This document shows positions 14,965 through 22,135 of a DNA stretch of 64,000 nucleotides, piece after piece (within the stretch, counting starts at the first letter, position 1; each line of letters starts with the position of its first letter). The DNA is from Streptacidiphilus jeojiense (lineage in GTDB: Bacteria > Actinomycetota > Actinomycetes > Streptomycetales > Streptomycetaceae). Under the pieces are notes generated by a model, which ran no database searches, was not told the DNA's origin, and saw nothing but the letters and a program-made list of their open reading frames with translations. The position numbers were made by a program, and so were the translations under genes. The DNA is taken from contig NZ_JOEH01000001.1 in the NCBI RefSeq assembly GCF_000719095.1, positions 186,001 to 250,000 on the forward strand, written 5' to 3'.

Positions 14965-15302
14965 CGGCTCTCCCGTCGTGTCGTCGTGTTCGGCATGGTC
15001 ACAATTCACATGCGCATCCGGGACGACGCTGGCCCTCTGCGATTTCGTGCAGGTTACATGATGCCGTGGATTCCACAAAGTGGATTCTGGAGTCCATCAT
15101 GTGGACAACGCAGCAGGTCAGGCCCGAGGTGCGGCCACGCGCGGCGGATCAGGAACCGCCCGGTTCTCGTGGGGTAGGGAGAGCTCGGACGTCCTCGCAA
15201 GTGTGCCCGAACGACAGGCGTGCGAAACAGGGGGTTCATATGTCCGCATGGTGTGAGTAACACCACCCGGACCTGTCCCGGCCCCGGACGAACCCCCGCA
15301 GG
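14965..15302. other. Intergenic region upstream of gltB (no gene)
   Basis: These 338 bases lie between the gltB start and the end of the VIT-family gene. I see no credible gene. The region contains two adjacent palindromic elements (see 15072-15106), which look like an operator for gltB. A 6-bp GACCTG/CAGGTC pair near 15270-15305 is too loose to call a terminator. Confidence 0.5.
15072..15106 (-). promoter_or_regulatory. Paired palindromes upstream of gltB, candidate operator
   Basis: TCCAC-AAA-GTGGA at 15072-15084 is followed 7 bases later by GTCCA-TCATG-TGGAC at 15092-15106. The two sites are 20 bases apart centre to centre (about two helical turns). They share the half-site TCCA/TGGA. They lie 108-142 bases upstream of the chosen gltB start. 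The pattern suggests cooperative binding by a dimeric regulator. I do not recognise the regulator, and it is not a GlnR box. Confidence 0.4.
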
Positions 15303-16088
15303 TCAGCCGATGTGCGCACCGATCAGGTGGCCCAGCGCGAAGGTGATCCCGGCCGCCGCGGTGCCCAGCGCGAGCTGCCGCAGACCGCTGAACCACCAGC
15401 TGCGCGCGGTCACCTTGCTCACCACGGCGCCGCAGCCGAACAGGCCGACCACGGCCAGCCCCAGCGCGGGCAGCAGGCTGGTCGCGCCGAGCAGGTAGGG
15501 CAGCAGCGGCAGCAGCGCGCCGATCGAGAAGGCGGCGAACGAGGAGACCGCGGCGAGCAGCGGCGACGGCAGGTCCTCCGGGTCGATGCCCAGCTCCTCG
15601 CGGGCGTGCACCTCCAGGGCCCGCTCCGGGTCGGCGGTCAGCTGCTGGGCGACCTCGAAGGCCAGCCGCGGCTCCACGCCGCGCTCCACGTAGAGCTGCG
15701 CCAGCTCGGCCAGCTCCTCGCCCGGGTTGCGGCGCAGCTCCAGCCGCTCGATCTCCAGCTCGGCCTGGACCAGCTCGCGCTGCGAGGCCACCGAGGTGTA
15801 CTCCCCCGCCGCCATCGAGAAGGCACCGGCCGCCAGTCCGGCCAGCCCGGTCAGCACGATCGCCTGGTGCCCGACGTCCCCGCCGACCACGCCGGCCATC
15901 AGCGCGAAGTTGGAGACCAGCCCGTCCATCGCCCCGAACACGGCCGGACGCAGCCACCCGCCGCTGACGTCGCGGTGGGTGTGGGCGTACGCCTCGGCGG
16001 TCGCGGCTATGGACTCGGCAGAGGGTACGTCGGAGGGGGTGGCGGACGACGGGACGGGGGCATCGATACGTGCTGCGGTACTGGTCAC
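15303..16088 (-). CDS. VIT/CCC1-family metal (iron/manganese) transporter
   Basis: The 261-residue membrane protein is of the vacuolar-iron-transporter family. Such proteins move Fe2+ or Mn2+ out of the cytoplasm. The first helix reads PAVFGAMDGLVSNFALMAGV, with the family Asp/Asn pattern. The second contains AGAFSMAAGEYTSVASQREL. A Glu-rich cytoplasmic metal-binding stretch follows (QAELEIERLELRRNPGEEL...), then three C-terminal hydrophobic segments. The start is GTG without a Shine-Dalgarno sequence, but TAGTTT ends 7 bases upstream, so the mRNA may be leaderless. An iron-box-like site and an inverted repeat lie just upstream. Confidence 0.9.
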   Translation of the reverse strand: MTSTAARIDAPVPSSATPSDVPSAESIAATAEAYAHTHRDVSGGWLRPAVFGAMDGLVSNFALMAGVVGGDVGHQAIVLTGLAGLAAGAFSMAAGEYTSVASQRELVQAELEIERLELRRNPGEELAELAQLYVERGVEPRLAFEVAQQLTADPERALEVHAREELGIDPEDLPSPLLAAVSSFAAFSIGALLPLLPYLLGATSLLPALGLAVVGLFGCGAVVSKVTARSWWFSGLRQLALGTAAAGITFALGHLIGAHIG

Positions 16089-16095
16089 ATCAGTA

Positions 16096-16101
16096 AAACT
16101 A
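16096..16101 (-). promoter_or_regulatory. Candidate -10 box of the VIT-family gene (leaderless)
   Basis: On the minus strand TAGTTT ends 7 bases before the GTG start, and no ribosome-binding site is present. The inverted repeat at 16123-16146 would overlap the expected -35 region. Confidence 0.45.
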
Positions 16102-16122
16102 GACTCTGTCCAAGTTTTGTTC

Positions 16123-16146
16123 CAGTAAGGAAGTACTGCCTTACTG
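16123..16146. promoter_or_regulatory. Inverted repeat at the VIT-gene promoter
   Basis: A perfect 8-bp inverted repeat, CAGTAAGG (16123-16130) and CCTTACTG (16139-16146), has an 8-base spacer. It is a plausible dimeric repressor or activator site because it covers the -35 region of the predicted promoter. Confidence 0.4.
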
Positions 16147-16159
16147 CCCCTCTGACCTG

Positions 16160-16178
16160 CAAGGTTAGCCTTGCCTTC
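16160..16178 (-). promoter_or_regulatory. Iron-box-like site (DtxR/IdeR/DmdR type)
   Basis: Read on the minus strand, the 19-mer has GGCTAACCT in the right half of the consensus TTAGGTTAGGCTAACCTAA and matches it at 13 of 19 positions. It lies about 70 bases upstream of a VIT-family iron transporter and overlaps the end of the preceding gene. The match is suggestive, not conclusive. Confidence 0.4.
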
Positions 16179-16827
16179 AGCTGTAGAAGGCCCGCCGGAC
16201 CCGCCGCAGCCAGGCGTCGGCGGCGGCCTCGTCCGGTGCCTGCGGCAGCATTCCGGGACCGTCCAGGACCGACTCGGCCCGGGACAGCAGCGGCTCGGCG
16301 CGCTCCGGCCGCTCCGCGATCCACTCCCCCAACCGGCGCACCTCGTCCGGGTCGGCGAGCCGGACCGTCAGCCGGCCGGTGGTGTGCAGTTCCTCCGCCT
16401 GGCGCAGCAGCCGGACCAGGTGGCGGGCGTGCTTGGCCGCGCGGGCGGCCTGCTCCGGTTCGCGGGTCAGCAGCTTGCGCAGTTGCTGGGTGGCGTAGCC
16501 GAGGTAGGCGCTGCGGACCCCGCGCTCGGACAGCAGCGAGCCGCGCAGCGCGACGAGCTCCTCCCCCAGCGGGGTGCTCACCTGGTACTCCTCCAGCCAG
16601 AGGATCTCACTGGCCGTCGGATTGCTGGACAGGATCAGCCGTACGGCCTTCCCGGCCTCGTGGAAGGTGCTGTCGGGGCTGTACCTGACCACCGACTCCT
16701 GCGGCCGGTGCAGCCCGTGCAGGTCCGCGGTGGGCGCCGCGAACATGCCGAGCACGTCGATGTCGGAGCCCTGGTGCGCGAGCCCGTACGCGGTCGAGCC
16801 GACGACGCCGGCCAGCAGCACATTCAT
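16177..16827 (-). CDS. Nucleotidyltransferase-fold protein (DNA polymerase beta superfamily)
   Basis: The 216-residue protein opens MNVLLAGVVGSTAYGLAHQGSDIDVLGMF. The GS motif followed by GSDIDVLG is the nucleotidyltransferase signature with the two metal-binding Asp residues. The rest is helical, with an EILWLEEY motif in the middle and a C-terminal helical bundle. Such proteins are often called 'predicted nucleotidyltransferase' (YcgL-like), and their substrate is unknown. An upstream GTG at 16863 is in frame, but the family normally begins just before the GS motif, so I prefer 16827. The ribosome-binding site is weak for either. Confidence 0.75.
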   Translation of the reverse strand: MNVLLAGVVGSTAYGLAHQGSDIDVLGMFAAPTADLHGLHRPQESVVRYSPDSTFHEAGKAVRLILSSNPTASEILWLEEYQVSTPLGEELVALRGSLLSERGVRSAYLGYATQQLRKLLTREPEQAARAAKHARHLVRLLRQAEELHTTGRLTVRLADPDEVRRLGEWIAERPERAEPLLSRAESVLDGPGMLPQAPDEAAADAWLRRVRRAFYS

Positions 16828-16873
16828 GCGATGAGCTTGCCGGTACGGGCCGGGGCGGGCCACCGATTTTGGT

Positions 16874-17545
16874 TCAGGACAGCCTGCCGTCGGTGAGTTC
16901 CAGGGTCCGGTCGGCGCGGGCGGCGAAGCCGCGGTCGTGGGTGACCATCACGGTGGCGGTGTCGTGGTCGCGGGTGACCGCGGCCAGGAGGTCGACGATG
17001 CGGGCGCCGCGGTCGTGGTCCAGCGCCGAGGTGGGCTCGTCCACCAGCAGCACCGCGGGCTCGGCGAACAGCGCACGGGCGATGTTGACGCGCTGGCGCT
17101 CGCCGCCGGAGAGCTGGTGCGGGCGGCGGTGCTGCCTGCCGTCGGTGAGGCCGACCGAGGCCAGCAGCCGCTCGGCGCGGGGCAGACCGGCCTTGGCGCT
17201 GACGCCGCGCAGATGGGCCATGGCCTGGAGCTGTTCCAGGGCGGTCAGCGAGGCCAGCAGGTTCGGCTGCTGGAAGACGATGCCGATACGGTCCCGGCGC
17301 AGCTCGGTGGCCTGCCTGGGGCTCAGCCCGGCGGTGTCCCGCCCGGCCACCAGGACCCGGCCGGAGTCGGGGCGCAGCAGCGTCGCGGCAACCGCGAGCA
17401 GGCTGGACTTGCCGGAGCCGGACGGTCCGACCACGGCGGTCAGGGTGCCGGGAGCGGCGTGCAGGCTGACCCGGTCCAGGGTGGTGAGACGGCGATCGCC
17501 GTCCGGGTAGGTGAGTACGACGTCCTGCAGGGTGAGGCCGTTCAT
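16874..17545 (-). CDS. ABC transporter ATP-binding protein (MacB/LolD type)
   Basis: The 223-residue ATPase has Walker A GPSGSGKSS, Q-loop FQQPNLLASLTALEQL, signature LSGGERQRVNIARAL, Walker B VLLVDEPTSALD and switch His in VMVTHDRGF. Its start overlaps the stop codon of the FtsX-like permease gene by 4 bases, so the two form an exporter pair. This class usually drives mechanotransmission or export of lipoproteins, peptides or antibiotics. Regulation is probably by the divergent histidine kinase/response regulator genes. Confidence 0.93.
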   Translation of the reverse strand: MNGLTLQDVVLTYPDGDRRLTTLDRVSLHAAPGTLTAVVGPSGSGKSSLLAVAATLLRPDSGRVLVAGRDTAGLSPRQATELRRDRIGIVFQQPNLLASLTALEQLQAMAHLRGVSAKAGLPRAERLLASVGLTDGRQHRRPHQLSGGERQRVNIARALFAEPAVLLVDEPTSALDHDRGARIVDLLAAVTRDHDTATVMVTHDRGFAARADRTLELTDGRLS

Positions 17546-18615
17546 CGGTTGGCTCCCAGGGCGGTCAGCGGGTCGGCGGAGGTGATCCGGCGGACGGCTA
17601 GGGCGGCGCCGGCCAGGCCGAGCACCACCATGGCCAGCACCGGGACGGCGACGGTGGCGCCGCTGAGGACGAAGGGCAGGCCGCCGCTGCTCAGCAGGGC
17701 GCCGCCGGCGACACCGACGGCCGCGCCGGTGATGGTGCCGCCGAGCAGCAGCACCAGCGCCTGGGCCAGGGCGTCCCGCACCAGGTAGCCGCTGGAGGCG
17801 CCGACGGCCTTGAGGACGGCGATGTCAGTGCCGCGTTGTACGGTCCAGACAGTGAAGAAGGCGCCCACCACCAGGGCGCTCACGGCGAAGAGGAAGCCCT
17901 GGATCATCCGCAGGCTGCCTTGTTCGGCGGAGAACCCGTCGATACCGGCCAGGGCGGCGGCGCGGCCGACGGTCCTGGTGTTCTGCAGCCGGTCCAGGGC
18001 GGTGGTGTCGGCGGTCCCGGGGTCGACGGCCAGCGCGCTGGGGGCGGTGGCCCCGCTGAGCTGCTGCCAGGTCGGTTCGGTGGTCCAGACGCTGGGGGCG
18101 TGGCCGTAGGAGCGGTCGGCGGTGATGCCGGAGACGGTGAGGGTCCGCGCGCCGACGGTGACCCTGCTGCCGACGCTGACGCCGTCCGCCCGAGCGGTCC
18201 CGGCGCCGACGGCGACCTGCCCGGCGGCGGGCGCGCTGCCGGACTCCAGCGGTGGCAGCAGTGCGGCCGGGACGCCCAGGACGCTGACCGACGTCGTGCT
18301 GTCGGCGCTGGTCAGCCGGGACATGGCGATGCCGAGGGCGGCGACGGAACCGACCCCGGGGGCCGACTGCCAGGCGGCGAGCTGGGCCGGGCCGACGCTG
18401 CTGTTGCTGAAGGAGACCTGGGGCGAGGAGCCCTGACCTGCCGCGAAGACGATCGAACCGACCGGGAGCCGCGCCACCGCCGAGGAGGCGTCGGCGGCGA
18501 GCCCACCGGTGAGCCCGTACAGGAAGGCGACCAGCGTGGTGATGAGCATGACGACCGCGCCCATCAGGGCGAAGCGCCCGCGGGCGAAGCTGATCTCGCG
18601 CAGGGCGATGAACAC
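17542..18615 (-). CDS. FtsX/MacB-like ABC transporter permease
   Basis: The 357-residue membrane protein has one N-terminal transmembrane helix (about residues 15-40). A large extracellular domain follows, then three C-terminal helices (FAVSALVVGAFFTVWTVQRG, ALVLLLGGTITGAAVGVAGG, VPVLAMVVLGLAGAALAVRR), the standard FtsX layout. The frame is open upstream, but the GTG at 18615 has a strong Shine-Dalgarno sequence (GGAGGA, 6 bases away) and gives the normal FtsX beginning VFIALREISFARGRFALMG. It is coupled by overlap to the ATPase gene and divergent from the two-component genes. Confidence 0.9.
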   Translation of the reverse strand: MFIALREISFARGRFALMGAVVMLITTLVAFLYGLTGGLAADASSAVARLPVGSIVFAAGQGSSPQVSFSNSSVGPAQLAAWQSAPGVGSVAALGIAMSRLTSADSTTSVSVLGVPAALLPPLESGSAPAAGQVAVGAGTARADGVSVGSRVTVGARTLTVSGITADRSYGHAPSVWTTEPTWQQLSGATAPSALAVDPGTADTTALDRLQNTRTVGRAAALAGIDGFSAEQGSLRMIQGFLFAVSALVVGAFFTVWTVQRGTDIAVLKAVGASSGYLVRDALAQALVLLLGGTITGAAVGVAGGALLSSGGLPFVLSGATVAVPVLAMVVLGLAGAALAVRRITSADPLTALGANR

Positions 18616-18696
18616 CGGAAATCCTCCAGGAGTGGACCGTGCCTCCACCCTGGCGGCACCGGCGTCCGCGCCCATCAGGGAGAGGAGTGGTCCCGA

Positions 18697-18714
18697 ATCC
18701 ATCGAAAGGTTGAT
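18697..18714. promoter_or_regulatory. Imperfect inverted repeat in the divergent promoter region
   Basis: ATCCATC-GAAA-GGTTGAT (18697-18714) is a 5-of-7 matched inverted repeat lying between the exporter permease gene and the histidine kinase gene. It would suit a NarL-type response regulator controlling the exporter. The match is imperfect. Confidence 0.3.
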
Positions 18715-18748
18715 ACCGGCGCAGGCCGGACAGCGGTGCCGACGGCCT

Positions 18749-18754
18749 TAGGCT
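18749..18754 (+). promoter_or_regulatory. Candidate -10 box of the histidine kinase gene (leaderless)
   Basis: TAGGCT ends 8 bases before the GTG at 18763. No Shine-Dalgarno sequence precedes the start. Confidence 0.4.
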
Positions 18755-18762
18755 CGAACGCT

Positions 18763-19980
18763 GTGACCAGTACCGACGCCCCAGCCGTCCATCTGCCCGC
18801 CGTCCGGGTGATGGGCGCCGCCCTGCATGCGATGTTCTACGCGCTGCTGGTGGCGGGCCTGGTGAACGGCGCCGGAGCGGCCGGCGTGCTGCTGGGCGTG
18901 GCGCTGGGGGCGGCCTACGCCTGCGGCGGGCTGCCCCGGGTGCGCTCCTCGCGTGCCGCCTCCAGGATCTGGTTCGCCGGGGTCGCGGCGCTGTGGACCG
19001 GGCTGACCGCGGTCGACCCGGCGGCCGGCTACGTGGTGTTCCCGCTGTTCCTGATCGGGCTGCACCTGCTGCCGCCGCGCTGGTCGCTGCCGGTGGTCGC
19101 GGCGCTGACCGGGGTCGTGGTCGCGGCGCAGGCCGGCACCGACGGCGGGCTGACCGCGGCGAAGGTGATAGGTCCGTGCGTGGGCGCGGTGGTGGCGGTG
19201 CTCACCGCCTACGGCTACTCGGTGCTGTACCGGGAGAGCTCGACCCGGCAGCGGCTGATCGACGACCTGGTGCGGACCAGGGACGAACTGGCCGCCAGCC
19301 AGCGCGAGGCCGGCCGGCTGGCCGAGCGGCAGCGACTGGCCAGGGAGATCCACGACACCCTGGCCCAGGGCCTGTCCAGCATCGTGCTGCTGTCCCGATC
19401 GGCGGAGAACGCGCTGCCGGACGGCGCCGGGACCGCGCGGCAGCGGATCCGGGAGATCGGCGGCACCGCCGCCGACAACCTGGCCGAGGCACGTCGCTTC
19501 GTCGCCGCGCTCACTCCCCCGTCGCTGCAGGACACCACCCTGCCCGAGGCACTGCGCCGGGTCACCGCCGGGTACGGCCCGGTTCCCCGGGTGTCGTTCC
19601 ATCAAGACGGCGAGGCCTGCCCGCTGCCGGTCGAGGCCGAGGTGGCGCTGCTGCGGCTGACCCAGGAGGCGCTCGCCAATGTGCGGCGGCACGCCGACGC
19701 CGACCGGGTCGCGGTGACCCTCAGCTATCTGGACGACCAGGTGACCCTGGACGTCTACGACGACGGACGGGGCTTCGCCGCAGAATGGGAGACAGGTCGG
19801 GGGGCAGACCGGGCGACGGGCGATGACGACCACCGGCCCCGGTTCGGTCTGCACGGGATGCGGGAGCGGATCACCGACCTCGGTGGCCGCCTGGCGATCG
19901 AGTCCACCCCGGGAGAGGGCACCGTCGTGGCCGCGTCGCTGCCGCTGGCCGTTCCGCAGCAGACGGAGGCGGACCGGTGA
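18763..19980 (+). CDS. Sensor histidine kinase, NarL/DesK type
   Basis: The 405-residue kinase has about five N-terminal transmembrane segments (residues 15-150) and a short coiled linker (RDELAASQREAGRLAERQR). The HisKA_3 dimerisation box LAREIHDTLAQGLSSIVLL holds the phospho-accepting His. The HATPase domain has the N-box in LTQEALANVRRHADAD, a G-box DDGRGF and FGLHGMRERI. The frame is open far upstream, but the protein-like sequence begins at the GTG 18763, where a -10-like hexamer sits 8 bases away. The gene overlaps the response regulator by 4 bases. Divergent ABC exporter genes are the likely target. Confidence 0.92.
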   Translation: MTSTDAPAVHLPAVRVMGAALHAMFYALLVAGLVNGAGAAGVLLGVALGAAYACGGLPRVRSSRAASRIWFAGVAALWTGLTAVDPAAGYVVFPLFLIGLHLLPPRWSLPVVAALTGVVVAAQAGTDGGLTAAKVIGPCVGAVVAVLTAYGYSVLYRESSTRQRLIDDLVRTRDELAASQREAGRLAERQRLAREIHDTLAQGLSSIVLLSRSAENALPDGAGTARQRIREIGGTAADNLAEARRFVAALTPPSLQDTTLPEALRRVTAGYGPVPRVSFHQDGEACPLPVEAEVALLRLTQEALANVRRHADADRVAVTLSYLDDQVTLDVYDDGRGFAAEWETGRGADRATGDDDHRPRFGLHGMRERITDLGGRLAIESTPGEGTVVAASLPLAVPQQTEADR

Positions 19981-20624
19981 TCCGGGTGCTGCTGGTGGAC
20001 GACCACCCGGTGGTGCGGCGCGGGATGCGCGCCCTGCTGGAGGAGTTGCCGGAGCTGGACCCGGTGGGCGAGGCCGCCGACGGGGCCGCCGCGCTGCGCT
20101 TCCTGGCCGAGGCCGCACCGGCGGGCACGGACCGGGTCGACGTGGTGCTGATGGACCTTCAGATGGGCGCCGGGATGCACGGTGTCGAGGCCACCCGCAG
20201 GATCACCGCACTGTCCGATCCCCCTGCGGTGCTGATCCTGACCACCTACAGCACCGACGGCGACATCCTGGCGGCCGTCGAGGCCGGCGCCACCGGCTAT
20301 CTGCTCAAGGACGCCCCGCCGGAGGACCTGGCCGCCGCGATCAGGGCGGCCGCCCGCGGCGAGACGGTGCTCGCACCGCCGGTGGCGGCCCGGCTGCTGG
20401 GCCGGGTCCGGGCCGGCCGCCCCACGCTCTCACCGCGCGAGACCGAGATCCTGGAACTGCTGGCCGAGGGCCTGACCAACCGCCAGATCTCCCGGCGGCT
20501 GTTCATCAGCGAGGCCACCGTGAAGACCCATCTGGTCCATGTCTACGACAAGCTCGGGGTGGACAGCAGGACCGCCGCGATCGCCGCCGCCCACCAGGGC
20601 GGCCTGCTGCGACGGTCCCGCTGA
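19977..20624 (+). CDS. Response regulator, NarL/LuxR family
   Basis: The 215-residue transcription factor has a receiver domain with the acidic pair in LLVDDHPVVRRGM, the phospho-acceptor Asp in VVLMDLQMG and the conserved Lys in YLLKDAPPEDL. A C-terminal LuxR-type HTH follows (LSPRETEILELLAEGLTNRQIS, then SEATVKTHLVHVYDKLGV). The ATG overlaps the histidine kinase stop codon. Its DNA target is not known. The inverted repeat at 18697-18714 is a candidate. Confidence 0.95.
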   Translation: MIRVLLVDDHPVVRRGMRALLEELPELDPVGEAADGAAALRFLAEAAPAGTDRVDVVLMDLQMGAGMHGVEATRRITALSDPPAVLILTTYSTDGDILAAVEAGATGYLLKDAPPEDLAAAIRAAARGETVLAPPVAARLLGRVRAGRPTLSPRETEILELLAEGLTNRQISRRLFISEATVKTHLVHVYDKLGVDSRTAAIAAAHQGGLLRRSR

Positions 20625-20655
20625 CTGCGTATCGGCCCGGCCGGGGCGTCCGGAC

Positions 20656-21507
20656 TCAGCCGGCGCTGGGCGACGCGTTCGGGGAGACCAGCGCGGCCGA
20701 GGCCGACGGCGAGATCGTCGCCGGGGTCTTGCCCTTGTTGGCGGCGTCGACCCACTTGATCAGGTTGGCCGTGCTGATCTGCTCCCCGTTGTAGGTGGGG
20801 TAGGCCGAGGTGCCGTTGAGCAGGATGGTCGGGGTGGAGGTGTAGCCGGACTTGTCGAAGTCCTTCTGCACCGCGGTGACCCAGGCCCCGAAGCTGTTGT
20901 TGTTCACGCAGGACTCGAAGGTGGGCGTGTCCAGCCCGGGGACCTGCTTGGCCAGCGTGATCAGCTTGGACTTGTCCGCCCAGGCGTCGTCGGTCTCGTC
21001 CGGCTGGTTGGCGTAGAGGACGTCGTGGTAGCCGTGGAACTTGCCGACGTTCTGAGCGCAGGCCACCGCGTTGGCGGCGTTCTTCGACCCTGAGCCGTTG
21101 TCGTTGCGGTCGATGAACGAGACCACGTGGTAGTTCACGTGGATCTTGCCCTGGGCCATCAGCTGGTTGACCGTGGTGTGGAAGCTCTTCTCGTAGGAGC
21201 CGCACGCCGGGCAGCGCAGGTCCTCGTAGACCGTGAGCGTGGACGGAGCGGCCGAGGAGCCCACCGGGATGATCAGCTTGTTGGTGCCGATGGTCCCGGC
21301 CGGGGCCTGGGTGGCGGCGTCGTACGAGCTGGTGCGGCTGTTCTGCACCAGCACGCCGATCACCACGGCCACCACGATCACGGCGAGCACCGTGCCGATG
21401 ATGCCGAACTTGCGCAGCCGCTTGGTCTTGGCCTCCTGGGCGGCGCGCTCCTCCTGCATCCGTTCGCGCGCGGTGCGCTTGGCTTCACTGCTGTTCTTCT
21501 GGCTCAT
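20656..21507 (-). CDS. Membrane-anchored DsbA-family thiol oxidoreductase
   Basis: The 283-residue protein begins with a charged N-terminus (MSQKNSSEAKRTARERMQEE) and one transmembrane helix at about residues 35-55. An extracytoplasmic thioredoxin fold of the DsbA type follows, with active site CPAC at 99-102 in VYEDLRCPACGSYE. A helical insertion and the cis-proline loop region (TPTILLNG) are present. It probably forms or shuffles disulfides in exported proteins. The frame extends upstream, but the ATG at 21507 is the natural start. It sits 50 bases downstream of the mauE-like gene in the same orientation and converges on the response regulator. Confidence 0.9.
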   Translation of the reverse strand: MSQKNSSEAKRTARERMQEERAAQEAKTKRLRKFGIIGTVLAVIVVAVVIGVLVQNSRTSSYDAATQAPAGTIGTNKLIIPVGSSAAPSTLTVYEDLRCPACGSYEKSFHTTVNQLMAQGKIHVNYHVVSFIDRNDNGSGSKNAANAVACAQNVGKFHGYHDVLYANQPDETDDAWADKSKLITLAKQVPGLDTPTFESCVNNNSFGAWVTAVQKDFDKSGYTSTPTILLNGTSAYPTYNGEQISTANLIKWVDAANKGKTPATISPSASAALVSPNASPSAG

Positions 21508-21557
21508 TGCTGCGTCATCACCAAATATCCGGGGACATGTTGAACTACTGCGGTGGG

Positions 21558-22073
21558 TCAGTCCGTTGCGAGCAGGCCGTCCAGCGAGGCCCAGGTGCGG
21601 GGCCACCTGACCAGCCACCCGGCCAGCAGCAGGAAGCCGATGTCGCGGAAGATCTCCTGCAGGTAGGCGGTGTGCGAGGCGCTCACCGCGCCGCCGCCGC
21701 CGAAGCAGCCGCAGTCGATGGAGATCCCGCGGGCCCAGACCGAGGCGATGGACCCGATGTAGACCAGCAGCAGCAGTCCGGAGAGGGCGGCCGCGACCCG
21801 GGTGCCCAGACCGACCAGCAGCAGCAGGGCCAGCGCCAGTTCCAGGAAGGGCAGCCCGTAGCCGAACGGTTTCACCAGGGCCTCCGGCAGCAGCCGGTAG
21901 GCGCGCACGGCCTGCGCCGCGGCCTCGGGATCGGAGATCTTGGCCAGCCCGGCCCAGGCCCACACCACCGCGAGCCCGAGCCGCGCGGCGGTGCCGATCC
22001 CCGTGACGATCGCGCCGCGGCGCCTGCGCTCCATCTGCTTCCCACCCGCCCGGGCCATCTGATCCGTGGCCAT
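21558..22073 (-). CDS. MauE/DoxX-like membrane protein
   Basis: The 171-residue protein has four predicted membrane segments and the family segment ISIDCGCFGGGG, which carries a CxC pair near the membrane surface. MauE-type proteins are needed to form disulfides in the methylamine dehydrogenase small subunit, and relatives act as quinone-linked partners of DsbA proteins. Flanking genes on both sides encode DsbA-like proteins, supporting a thiol-redox job. The ATG at 22073 has GGGAGG 9 bases upstream. Confidence 0.85.
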   Translation of the reverse strand: MATDQMARAGGKQMERRRRGAIVTGIGTAARLGLAVVWAWAGLAKISDPEAAAQAVRAYRLLPEALVKPFGYGLPFLELALALLLLVGLGTRVAAALSGLLLLVYIGSIASVWARGISIDCGCFGGGGAVSASHTAYLQEIFRDIGFLLLAGWLVRWPRTWASLDGLLATD

Positions 22074-22104
22074 CCGGCATCGCCTCCCTGCGATTCATGA
22101 CTGT

Positions 22105-22135
22105 TCAGTACTGCTCAGGACGGTCAGTACTGCTC
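22105..22135. repeat. 12-bp direct repeat covering the stop codon of the second DsbA-like gene
   Basis: TCAGTACTGCTC occurs at 22105-22116 and again at 22124-22135. The second copy includes the stop codon and the last Glu-Gln-Tyr codons of the upstream gene. The first copy lies just beyond the stop, so the gene end appears to have been duplicated. Confidence 0.6.
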
